From assembly GCA_958510875.1 (NCBI GenBank), contig CAUEHT010000001.1, positions 620,001 through 684,000 of the forward strand: a stretch of 64,000 nucleotides of DNA. The letters run 5' to 3'. This document shows, one piece after another, positions 50,721-60,624 of this stretch (positions are counted from its first letter, which is position 1; every line of letters begins with the position of its first letter). The stretch is from Endomychus coccineus (Eukaryota; Arthropoda; Insecta; Coleoptera; Endomychidae). The position numbers and the translations under genes are program-made. Under the pieces are notes generated by a model. That model was not told the DNA's origin and did no database searches. It saw nothing but the letters and a program-made list of their open reading frames with translations.

Positions 50721-51288
50721 ACTAAGACTTATTTATTTTTTCAACATTCTAAATAAATACACTTTTAACATTATGAAGACGTACGTAAGAATTTGCAAGG
50801 ATTTAATTAATAAAATTTTATGAATTTGACTCAATTATTGCATATCCGTCCTACGATTTACAGACAACGTCGCGTTTTATGTGAATCACCTCCAGGATAG
50901 ATCTTTCATGATAATTGGTTTCTTTAGCTAAAATATTAGCATTTTTATAATCGAACTGACTCTTATAATGAAAACAATGTTTGGCAAGGGCTGTGGAATT
51001 TTTCTAGTTTTGGTTTTAGTTCTAGAATTATGGCCGTATATTATTTTTTGTAAATATTGTTCAAGAGATTCCTGTATAAGTCCCAGCGTAATCTCAACAA
51101 TTTGATTTATATACCATGTGGGTTTGTTTATCTTAAGGTATTAATTAAAGGTTTAAGATTTGCAAAATATTTACCAACACAGTTAGTAGGTTTACGGCAA
51201 ACATTTATGTCTTATTTATTCAGGAATGTATGATAATATTATAATATTATCTTTATTACTGTTTATATTATTTATATGTGATGTAATC

Positions 51289-52666
51289 GGACGCACCGGA
51301 ATTCGGTCCCGCTACCTGCGGAAGGGACTACCTGTAACGGATTAAATTCGAAGTGTGGTCCCACCAGCGAAAATGCGATTTCGGAATTGGGTCCCATGTA
51401 CCTACTATTTGTTTAATTTGACTTTTATTTTCCTTCACATTTTTTTGGGCTTAGGACCAACAGTACACACTTATTGTTGTTGTACTGGCATGTTTAAAAA
51501 TTTACGCTAAATGCGTATCGTCAAAAATAAAAACAGTACGTGAAATAGTAATTAAATGGCATATTTACAAATGTACGCTAAACGCGTATCGTCGTATATT
51601 ATGTACATATATATATTTAAAAATCTTAACACAAAATGGGGCCGAATTTTTTCGAAACATGTCGAATGAACATATAACGGTCAATTATACCATTTTGAAA
51701 TAAAAAATTTTGTTCAGAAAGAAAGGCCTCTTTTTCTTGCGAAATTTTGGTTTTTGACGCAGTGCTACGCATTTTTACGTAAATTTCACATTGAACATCT
51801 GTAAGTGCTTTTATAAATACGTGGATGTTGGGATGGGGAGCATTAAACATTGCATTAAATTTTGCGTGGAATGATTCGCAGTTATTGGTGGTTCGCGTTA
51901 CAGATGACGAAAATTCAGCCCAAACGTGCGGAGGAAATAAAGAATCAGACTTAATATAAGTATTCAGGACAAAGTCACAAAATATCTCAACATTAATATT
52001 ATTTGGTTGAATTGACATTAAATCATCGGTAAAGCAATCATCTACGTCAGTTGGATTTAAAAACGGTAAACCAAAAAAATTTTTTTTAAAATTACCAACT
52101 TCAGAGTGATTATCTCTATATTCTCCACTTAGTCCTAACTCTTGAATTTTTTTCCACCAGCTTTGCGCCAAATGAAATTAAGTGTATTGTAAATACCATC
52201 AAATGTTTTTGTCACTTTTGGAAAAGTTTTCAACCTATTGTGGCTAATGTTTTTTCTTACTAACAGTAAGTCCCTACTTGTTACTGGAATGTCCCCTTTC
52301 TGTAATTCTGTATGAATTAGCTTAGATGGTCGACTTGAAATGTCGTCTGTCGCCTTTCTTTTCAAGTTATTATTCATTTTTTGTCTCTCTAACTGATTTG
52401 GTAAGTCTACTTCATGTGTATGATTAATTACAGAACCTACGATAATATCAGATTCATTTAATTTGATGTAGCTTTTACATTTTGTTTTGTTAATGCAAAT
52501 GTATCGCTTGACATTATGAGATAATGATTTTTGAAAACAAAATTTAAACCCATCTATTATTAATAAACAGCGGACCGAATTACGAAATCACCCTTTCGGA
52601 TTTGGACAAGGTCCCTGTGAGCAGGTAGTCCCTTCAACAGGTAGCGGGACCGAATTCCGAAACACC
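51289..52666 (-). mobile_element. MULE transposon, internally deleted
   Basis: A 1378-bp element with inverted ends (GGAATTCGGTCCCGCTACCTG and its complement) and a perfect 9-bp duplication GATGTAATC at 51280-51288 and 52667-52675. Nine bases is the MULE length. It encodes only N- and C-terminal pieces of the transposase, so it is non-autonomous. Confidence 0.85.
51626..52377 (-). pseudogene. MULE transposase fragments
   Basis: 52135-52377 is an N-terminal piece (SRPSKLIHTELQ, RKNISHNRLKTFPKVTKT). 51626-52171 is a C-terminal piece (WWKKIQELGL, GLPFLNPTDVDDCF, TTNNCESFHAKFNAMF, MFIRHVSKKFG) typical of insect MULE transposases. The catalytic middle is missing and the pieces are in different frames. 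Confidence 0.75.
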
Positions 52667-52945
52667 GATGTAATCTTATAGGTTTTATTTATTCTTTCTG
52701 TAATTAGAGTAATTTGTAAATATAGGTGACATTAACGTTTACTATATTTTTTCGTCTTTACTCACGACCATCATCAAAACACGTTGGAACACTAATTCAC
52801 ATCAACTAAAGAGCGGGATTTCTTAAACTAATTGCACTAAGCGTCTTATTTCAATTAAAAACAACATCGAACAAACCAAGAATAATTGAAATTGTAACAC
52901 ATTAATGTCTAAAATATATGAATATGTACTAAAAACGTTTATACA

Positions 52946-53648
52946 ATAATGTTTCTTACTTGAAAACCGACCACTTCATTAATATAACTTTCATATTCTA
53001 GATCCATCAGTAATGCCACAAACTTATAGTTCTAGACAGCACAAACTTTCAATTCAGGACAGCTGTTTCGTTCTTCTCATAGAGCTCATTGGCAGAACGA
53101 AAAAGTTTGCAATAGTTTACTGATACTGAGCATGGTAAAAGAACCAAAATATCTCATGCCATCTACAAATAGATGTCCCACTAAAAAATCAAACAACGTA
53201 CGACACTGACTTATAGATTTCTCTAACTTTACAAAAGTTATGGAGAAATGAAGACTACTTAAGTTTTTCATTAACGCAGACGCTAGGGGGCACAATTATA
53301 AGTTAGAGCAATAAAAGTTTAGGAAATTATGTGAACAAAATTTTCTAACAAATAGCATTATAATAGAAATTTCATTGTTAGCACAAGTCTTCATGAATCA
53401 ACCTGAACACAGTTAAACTACCATATACAAACACACTACATTCAAGATTCACGAGTCAATGTACCATGTACAATTTAAAAAATTACTTGAATACCTGTAT
53501 CATATATTAAATCTGTACTCGCAATATCAATTCTGAACCTACACTGATATTTATGGTAATTTACAAGGATGACATATAATAGATCAGAATAGTCCTTCAA
53601 CGATGCAGTAGTAACAACACCACTAATCTAATCTAATCTAATCTGTAA
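52946..53648. other. AT-rich stretch without recognisable genes
   Basis: Short frames only. A small TAATC pentamer run lies near 53627-53643. Nothing else is recognised. Confidence 0.5.
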
Positions 53649-53652
53649 ACCA

Positions 53653-54190
53653 TTACTCAGCCCTCACCAGTACAATTGTACCTTGTATTCCTGAATAGGG
53701 AACATGTACCCATTGTATATCTAGCTGTCCATCCACTCCAGGTGTTGGACAAACAAGAGCACAGCACTAGGAAGGGTTTCCCTAATATTGGCAGAACTGA
53801 GTTGAATCATCTCAAACATCCTATTGGTAAAACTAATCCCTCACTTTCAATATCCCTTTGTAATTATTCTCAATGCTTTTTAGGGGAGATACAAGAACAA
53901 ACAAATATATTGAGAAATGTGTATGAAATAATATGTAGTTCTACTTACAATATAGTTCAAATATACATGCTGAGGATTCAAAACTCTTGGAACATGCTTG
54001 TCAAATTCCAAGCCAAATGTTAAATCTTCATCATCTCGAGGCACTAGAACTTCGTCTTTTTCACTAAGTAGCAGCACAAAGTATTAGAATGCTCCAAGCT
54101 TGAAAGTGTAGATGGTAATTATCCTTTTTACAACAGCACCATCAAGAGTGTAGATATAAGCAATACAAATGTAATGTCCATCCTTTAATT
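53653..54190 (-). CDS. Three-prime exons of an unidentified gene
   Basis: Two minus-strand exons are well supported by splice signals and phase. Exon 53949-54063 has an acceptor CTACTTAG with a branch-like TTCTAATAC, encodes VLVPRDDEDLTFGLEF and DKHVPRVLNPQ, and has donor GTAAGT, phase 0. Exon 53653-53766 has acceptor CTTCCTAG, encodes CALVCPTPGVDGQLDIQW and HVPYSGIQGTIVLV, and ends at a TAA. A possible earlier exon ends at 54190 (KDGHYICIAYIYTLDGAV), but its donor is poor. I do not recognise the protein. It could be a cellular gene or a domesticated or viral one. Confidence 0.45.
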
Positions 54191-54901
54191 CTATAAAGAA
54201 ATATTTATTCATTGAATGAGCATTAGAAACACTTGTTGAAAAATAGATGAGTATGGGTAGGTACTATCAAAAGTACGGGTATATCAACTTGGTTTAAGAA
54301 ATTAGGTACATCTCCACCAGAAGCTCATCTATATCAATAGTTATTTCATCATATTCTGTTTAGTTTAAAGGTACACATCCTTTTCATATCTTATATCTCA
54401 AAAAACTAATTTCAAATTGCAAACCAAGGACCTATCTAGAACTTTCAATTGACCAAACATCCAAAATCCTTTCCATCAGTAGGTATCTTAAGAACAAAGT
54501 AGTGTATGTATTCATACCTTGTCTAAAAACAGTAAAAAATATTGACTACGAATAACGTTTGAAGTCCTGATAAATTATTTAGACAAATAATCAAGCGGAA
54601 GATTTTACGTTTATTACACATAGGTCTATTGGTCACAATGTACACAGTTCCAGTTTATTATGAATATTCTGAATGTCCCATACTATGAACTTAATGATGT
54701 CACGTTATCCAAATATTCGAATATAAAGTAATATAATACCTGACAAAAGGAGGCAGGCGGCAATTCGCAATTCTAGACAATTCCTCTCTGTAGTATAGAT
54801 TGTAATATTTATAATAGATAATTTAAATAATGTAATGTAAAAAATGTAGTGTAAGCAGTGTATACAATTTAGTCTTCCTATTATATACTGAATAAACTGT
54901 A
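54191..54901. other. Stretch without recognisable genes
   Basis: AT-rich, short frames only. It could be intron or upstream sequence of the minus-strand exons. Confidence 0.4.
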
Positions 54902-54910
54902 TACTGTAAT

Positions 54911-56365
54911 TAGAGCTCTAAAATTATATTCTCGTCCGCCATTTTGGCCCCAGCCTCTCCTAACCGATGACGGAAATCGAATGTAAACACAATATGCGTC
55001 AATACACTTTGACACATTGATCACCGGTGATCACGTGAATTAGATCGAAAATTACAATTCTCAGCACTGAAATTTATTTCAAACTTGAGTTAATAGCATG
55101 GCGTGGAGTTGAAAGTGTTCTGCAGGTAATTGGAACTCTTGGAAGCTCTAAAAAGTGGTGAGTCTGTTTCTTCTCTTGTTTCAAATGTGAATATTCTAAA
55201 CGCGCTGCAGCAGCCGCTGTCTATGTTATAATTTTTTTTTATTGCAGGATTTTCATTGTCGAAAAAGGAGCAGGAAAAAATAGCCAACGTGGATCAGCCA
55301 GAAACAAGTGCAAAGGTTTTGCAACAACGATTCCTACCACATATTATATGATGTACGTGAATAAGTTCTAAACATATAAATTTTTTGCTTCTTTATTCGA
55401 ATCAATAAAAAAATTTTATTTAAAAACTTTTAAAAATTGTATGGTTCAAAAATTACACAAATAAAATTCTCAAGGTTATAAAAAGTAAAAATATAAATTA
55501 ATATTATATAGAATAAAAACGGTTATTAATGACTCAAATACAGCATATTGTAAAGTCAGAATTATTATAAACATAAAGGAAAAAAATTTACTCCGCAGAA
55601 GGAATTGCTCATCTCATTACGCACCTGATTACCAACATAAATTAAGATGACTATCCAAAGTAATATATAAATTCTGAGAATTCAATAATAAGTAAAAAAT
55701 AATAATAGATAAAAAACAACTTTGCGCGAGCGATCTTTTGATATTTATAATTGAAATAATTCTACAAGCAACTTATGTGAATATTCATCTACGTCTATTT
55801 TCGTTGTTATGTATATTTTTCTACCCTATACTCGCCGATTATTATTGTTTATGATTATTGTAAAAAGGGTGTTTTAAACCCGTTGATTTATCAAATGAAT
55901 AAATAAATGAATAGATACTTAAAAAAACGCAAAAAGCCAAGCTTATTGCCAAGCTTATTCTTTTCTCGTTTTTTTAAATATGTAAACAGTAAAAACCGAA
56001 CGTAAAAATAGATTAACTTCATAAATAATAAGTTCTTCAAATCATATAGCAATTACTAACAAATTATAAATGAAATTATTCATATTTGTTTTGGAAACAT
56101 TTTCACATTTGAAACACAAAAGGAAACTTACTTACCACTATTTGGACCTTCAACAGTTCCAATTGCCTGCAGAACATTTTCAACTTCACGTCGTGTTATT
56201 GATTACAACTTTGAAATAAATTTTAATGCTGAGAAATGTGATTTTTAACCGATTTGCGGGATCACTGTGTCAACGCGCATTGTGTTTACATTCGATTTCC
56301 ATCATGTGGTTAGGAGAGGCTGGGGCCAAAATGGCGGACGAGAATACTCGTATATTCTAGTGCCT
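54911..56365. mobile_element. 1.45-kb TIR transposon
   Basis: Inverted ends share ATTCTCGTCCGCCATTTTGG and CCCAGCCTCTCCTAACC, and similarity continues inward in places to about 55150 and 56150 (TGTTCTGCAGG, AATTGGAACT). The flanking duplication is TACTGTAAT (54902-54910 and 56366-56374), which can also be read as 7 bp. No transposase is recognised, so it is probably non-autonomous. The superfamily is uncertain. Confidence 0.7.
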
Positions 56366-56553
56366 TACTGTAATGTAAGCACAAGATTAACATCTTTCTA
56401 GCACAAACAGATGTCAATATTGTATTGTAACTATCCGTTACTTAGTAGGTATTCGGTACTTCGTAGGATCCGGAGTACAGAGCATTTAGAAAGAGAAGTA
56501 TTCGTTACTTGAGTATTCAAATCCAGCCACAGAGCCGCTCAGGCAAACGCTAC

Positions 56554-56573
56554 CACGGTCGTATACGACCGTG
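56554..56573. repeat. Perfect 20-bp palindrome
   Basis: CACGGTCGTATACGACCGTG is its own reverse complement, without a spacer. It stands alone in a GC-richer patch. The flanking 56375-56725 has no gene. Confidence 0.8.
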
Positions 56574-56725
56574 CACGCTGCCGACTACCGACAGTAACTG
56601 TACTGTATCGGTGTATTGGTGTGTCAGATATCGTTTGTGACGTGTACTTGTATTCGGACCTGAGATTCGCTTGGTTCCTGTTTATGTTATCCGAGTATTG
56701 AGTAGACTTGGACTAGAAAGAAATA

Positions 56726-57396
56726 TCACTACATAGTATAAAACAAAGTCGCTTTCTCTGTCCCTATATCCCTATGTATGCTTAAATCTTTAAAACTACG
56801 CAACGGATTTTGATGCGGTTTTTTTGAATAGATAGAGTGATTGAAGAGGAAGGTTTATATGTATAATAACATCCATTAAATATTGGAGAAAAACTGTTAT
56901 TTTTGAGGTTTCTAATGTGATGTCGTAAATAATTACATTTTTTCCGCTTACATTGCAAACGCAGGCTGAACCCTACGAGATATATCAAAATAATGTACTA
57001 AGTATTGTACACATTGAAAAGGTCTACAGAAAACTCCGCGATGGTATATGTCTATCTCTTATGGTTATCCCACAATACCATTTTTTTGTCATTTACTTTT
57101 AACGACAAATAATGGCTAATTTTCGAAGCGATTTTAACCAATACAGCATTAATCCTTATCCAATAAAATACCTTAAATACATTGTTGATTTAATATAGAT
57201 CTATATGGCCCTTTACAGCATATGATTTAAATGAATATTTTCGAAGATATTACAGATTTAAAAATTGCGGGACGTAGCGTTTGCGGCGGTACTGGCTGGA
57301 GCGGGCCGCTATGTTTTTATATACAACGTTCACAGTTTTTCTGTAGTGTACTTAGTATCAGCATTGCACCAGTGTGAAGCCGGGGCGGGTCGCTAG
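56726..57396 (+). mobile_element. Non-autonomous Helitron
   Basis: Begins TCACTACATAGTATAAAAC after an A and ends GGGTCGCTAG before a T, fitting Helitron TC...CTRR ends and A/T insertion. The inner segment AACTACGCAACGGATTTTGA is a widely seen arthropod Helitron sequence. No Rep/helicase coding is present. Confidence 0.65.
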
Positions 57397-58083
57397 TACC
57401 TAATATAGTACCTACGTACTCGGCGTTCGGCGTGGGTTACGCTAAAAGAGAAGACTTTAACAAATGCGGATTGCCGTCGGTGCGGTTTCTGACTTACATT
57501 TTGTTTATTTATTATTCTGTCTACACCATGGATCGTGTTATTATTGACGATTTCATTCTAACAATGAAAACCCCTATATGATTATCGATGAAAAATAATA
57601 ATTCAGATGATAATATATAATGAATGATAAAATTTTATTTATTTCACTTAAATAAGAAACAATACCTTTATAAGGGTATTTGAATGTTATACTGTATCCA
57701 CAGTGTGAACTCTTTATAGTTAATATATTATATGAGTATTTAATTAATCAAAAAAAAATAGGAACAAAATGTCGGGAGAGGTGAAGGACGACGAGCAGTA
57801 AGGTAAACAAAGATCGAGAGCACGGAGGTAAGCAAGAGGGACAAGGCCACAAGGCACGAGGGATGTAAGAACGACGGGTGGTCGTAACATATTAATATGA
57901 ATAGATAAATACATAAGAGTTAGTTGATGTTGGGATTCAGGATAATAAATATGCTTTTAAGTTCTTAGTTAGTTTTGGTTTTAAGTTTAAGTAATCATAT
58001 TCGGACCACACCTGACAGTTCAGAAGTGGGATAAAAACACACAAAAATTGTGCCGTGCTCTAATTTTAAAGTGAAAAAACAAT
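57397..58083. other. Leader region of the truncated Gypsy element
   Basis: There are no genes. A block TATCCACAGTGTGAACTCTTT near 57692-57712 recurs at 18973-18993. The region may include the remains of a 5' LTR and leader for the gag gene that follows, but no second LTR copy is available to prove it. Confidence 0.4.
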
Positions 58084-58725
58084 ATGGAAAATTCTGGAAC
58101 GTTAACACCGTCGTATCCTAGTTCGAATACACCCCCATTAACTATGGAAGCGAAGATACAATACCTTTTGGAGGAACTTCAAGAATTAAAAAAGGGAACA
58201 TCAGTGACTCAATTTTCCATAGATAATATACCAAATTTTGACCCGGAACACAAGGATATATCGATAAATAAATGGATAAGGCTCATAGAAGAAAAAGCTT
58301 ATTTTGAAAAAATGGAAGATGTAGGAATTTTTAGTTTGGCCAAGGGTAAATTGAAAGGTAGGGCCCAAAAATGGTACTTGAATTACACTGGTTCACATAG
58401 CTGGGGTGAGTTTAAAAAATGTCTTATTTCTACCTTTGATATTGACATAGTTTCTATCGGACTTGTATTTAAAGAAGCAGCAAATTACAGATCAGAGAAA
58501 TGCGAAAAGTTGATAGATTATTATAACAATAAGTTAAATAAAATAAATAAGTTAAATTGGGAGATAAACGAAGATGCTGCCCTCAATATTATTATACATG
58601 GGTTCCATGATACTAAGATTAAACAGGATGCATTACTTAACCATTATAAAACCTTCGATAAGTTATTGACATTTATCAGAGCTTGTGACGATCGTAAGGA
58701 AATGTACAAAAATAGTGTGGAATGA
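58084..58725 (+). CDS. gag: Gag-like protein of the truncated Gypsy element
   Basis: A 213-residue frame from ATG 58084. It has a coiled N-terminal segment (KIQYLLEELQELKKG) and a capsid-like core (WIRLIEEKAYFEKM, AQKWYLNYTG, WGEFKKCLISTF). Degenerate zinc knuckles follow downstream in other frames near 58745-58900 (CFYCNQMGHK, MGHIAKDC). Confidence 0.7.
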   Translation: MENSGTLTPSYPSSNTPPLTMEAKIQYLLEELQELKKGTSVTQFSIDNIPNFDPEHKDISINKWIRLIEEKAYFEKMEDVGIFSLAKGKLKGRAQKWYLNYTGSHSWGEFKKCLISTFDIDIVSIGLVFKEAANYRSEKCEKLIDYYNNKLNKINKLNWEINEDAALNIIIHGFHDTKIKQDALLNHYKTFDKLLTFIRACDDRKEMYKNSVE

Positions 58726-59843
58726 ATAAATTCAAGATACAATGTTTTTATTGCAATCAAATGGGCCATAAGAAATATAAGGTACCCCAATTACGATAAG
58801 GATCATTTTAAAATAAATAATAGCACCAATCAGTAAACAGTAAACAGTGTAGTATCTACAATAAAATGGGTCACATTGCAAAAGATTGCAGAAACAAGAA
58901 GAAATCATTTACAGTAACCAACCTAATCCAAAATCATAGTAATAATTTATATTATAAAGAAATTATTATCAATGACAATACATTTGTAGGATTAATTGAT
59001 ACAGGCAGTGAATGCTGCCTGATATCTTCATCTGCATTAAAAAAGTTAAACAAACAGTTACACCACTCTGAAACAAGATTTATAAAATCGATCACAGGAT
59101 CACTTTCGAAAATAAACAAAGCAATAACATGTACAGTGAACATTGATGATATACAGGCAGACGTAGAGTATTTGAAGGGCTAAAAAATGTTGATATATTG
59201 ATAGGCAATACCCTCATCAATCAAGAGCATGTAGGATTAATTAAAAATGGATACGATTTGAAATTTCTCAATAATTGTGAAATAGCGAAACAAATAACAT
59301 CGTAAAACATATCACAAATATAAAAATTTCTGAACCATATTATGAAACTAGAGTTTCATCCCTGCTAAACAAATATAGGAAAGCCCTGGCAACAAATTTG
59401 GCCGAATTAGGCAAAACTGAAGCGGTAAAAATGAGTATTAAGCTAACTACGGATAATCCAATAGTCCACAATGCATACAGATTATCAGAATCACAGAAAA
59501 TTGATTTAAATAAACAAATTTCCGAACTTATGAAATATAATATTATTCGTCATTCTTCCTCCGCCTATGCCAGTCCTATTATATTAGTACCGAAAAAAGA
59601 TGATAAGACTCGCCTGTGTGTTGACTATAGAAAACTAAGCAATATAACAGTTAAACAGAAATTTCCGTTACCACTAATTGACGAACAAATTGATAAATTA
59701 AGAAATTTTAAATATTTTACTTCTTTGAATCTATTTTCCGGTTATTACCAGGTACCAATGGATAATGATTCCATTGATAAAACAGCATTTGTTAGGTACG
59801 CCAATGGATTGGTCATTTCTGTACAAATACGGCAATATTCTTC
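58084..59843 (+). mobile_element. Truncated Ty3/Gypsy element (gag, protease, partial RT)
   Basis: Gag-like, protease and the first half of RT in order, then coding similarity stops near 59800, just before the BEL LTR at 59844. Several stops separate the pieces. It is unrelated in detail to the Gypsy element at 39502. Confidence 0.75.
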
Positions 59844-59865
59844 TGTAACTAGTATTAAGTTGTAA
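58866..59865 (+). pseudogene. pol: Protease and partial RT of the truncated Gypsy element
   Basis: 58866-59183 has MGHIAKDC and the aspartic protease LIDTGSECCLIS. 59398-59822 has RT segments SSAYASPIILVPKK, CVDYRKLSNITVK and YFTSLNLFSGYYQVPM, ending before the catalytic YxDD. The pieces are separated by stops near 59183-59305. The last codons of the RT frame run into the BEL LTR. Confidence 0.75.
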
Positions 59866-60353
59866 ATAGTTTCTTAAGTTTATTAGATTTAAGTTTGTAC
59901 ATCACAGCAAGCGTTTCAAGGGATAGCAACCACTTTATGACTTATTTCCTGTCAAACTTATAGCGGGTTTTGCCAAATGCTGGAAATTTAGAACGCTTCT
60001 ATCATTGTATTATATTTCGGACATCTACCTGCTACCCTCCTAAGCGCTTGCATTATTTCATTACTGTTCTAAAAGTCTATCTGTTCAGTTTATCATAGTT
60101 TTCGAAAACATCTTACTATTATATCGCTATCTAGTATCTACCTACGTATAACTAGAACCATATCGCTATTTGGTAACTTAAAGTGTAACCTATAGTGTAT
60201 CTTACCATCGACGCGTACTGTAATCACCAGTACCTTGTTACATTTGAGTGTACCATCAGTTGTATACAGATATTTTAATAAATCGTTAAAGTATCATCGT
60301 TGTTTGGATTCCGGATAACAATTCCGGACGATATGAGAAAATAATCTGTTACA
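59844..60353 (+). repeat. BEL/Pao 5' LTR
   Basis: Begins TGTAACTAGT and ends TCTGTTACA (510 bp). It is followed by a leader with TGGTCCTTCGAACC near 60379, a plausible primer site for BEL elements. The 3' LTR lies outside the window. Confidence 0.7.
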
Positions 60354-60624
60354 CCTTTAAAAGGAGTACGCAACATTTGGTCCTTCGAACCCGATAGTTA
60401 AATGATGTTCCAGTGAACCTAGCAGCAGCCCAGGAACAACCAACTTCAGCTTCAAAAACGTAAGTGGGTCCTATATCCTATACTATACATTCCTATTTAT
60501 TGTGAATTTAGTCCACGTAAATTTTTACATAACTGAAAGCTCATTTCTTTTTGTATTTCAACTCATAGTTGCTGTTATTCTATATATTCTTTATTGCTCA
60601 TAATAATTTACCTCAATTTCTATA

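Larger units (their letters stand above)
50800..52945 (-). mobile_element. Penelope-like element remnant, interrupted by a MULE
   Basis: Minus-strand coding at 50851-51131 matches the end of Penelope-type proteins with a GIY-YIG-like nuclease: a degenerate GTYTG segment, then STALAKHC, FDYKNANILAKETNYHER and SILEVIHIK, then a stop at 50851. The 5' side beyond the MULE (52676-52945) matches the pseudo-LTR-like copy at 20200-20470. This fits a Penelope-like element with pseudo-LTRs at both ends and Polinton 2 inserted near its 3' end. Confidence 0.6.

Noticed and set aside
53627..53643. A telomere-like repeat
   Set aside because: The unit TAATC in a run of about four copies does not match the insect TTAGG repeat and is too short.
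53676..54023. A plus-strand 115-codon frame
   Set aside because: It is antisense to better supported minus-strand exons and shows no domain.
55090..55287. A 65-codon minus-strand frame in the TIR element
   Set aside because: It overlaps the inverted arm, is Cys/Ser/Asn-rich without a domain, and lacks a matching frame in the other arm.
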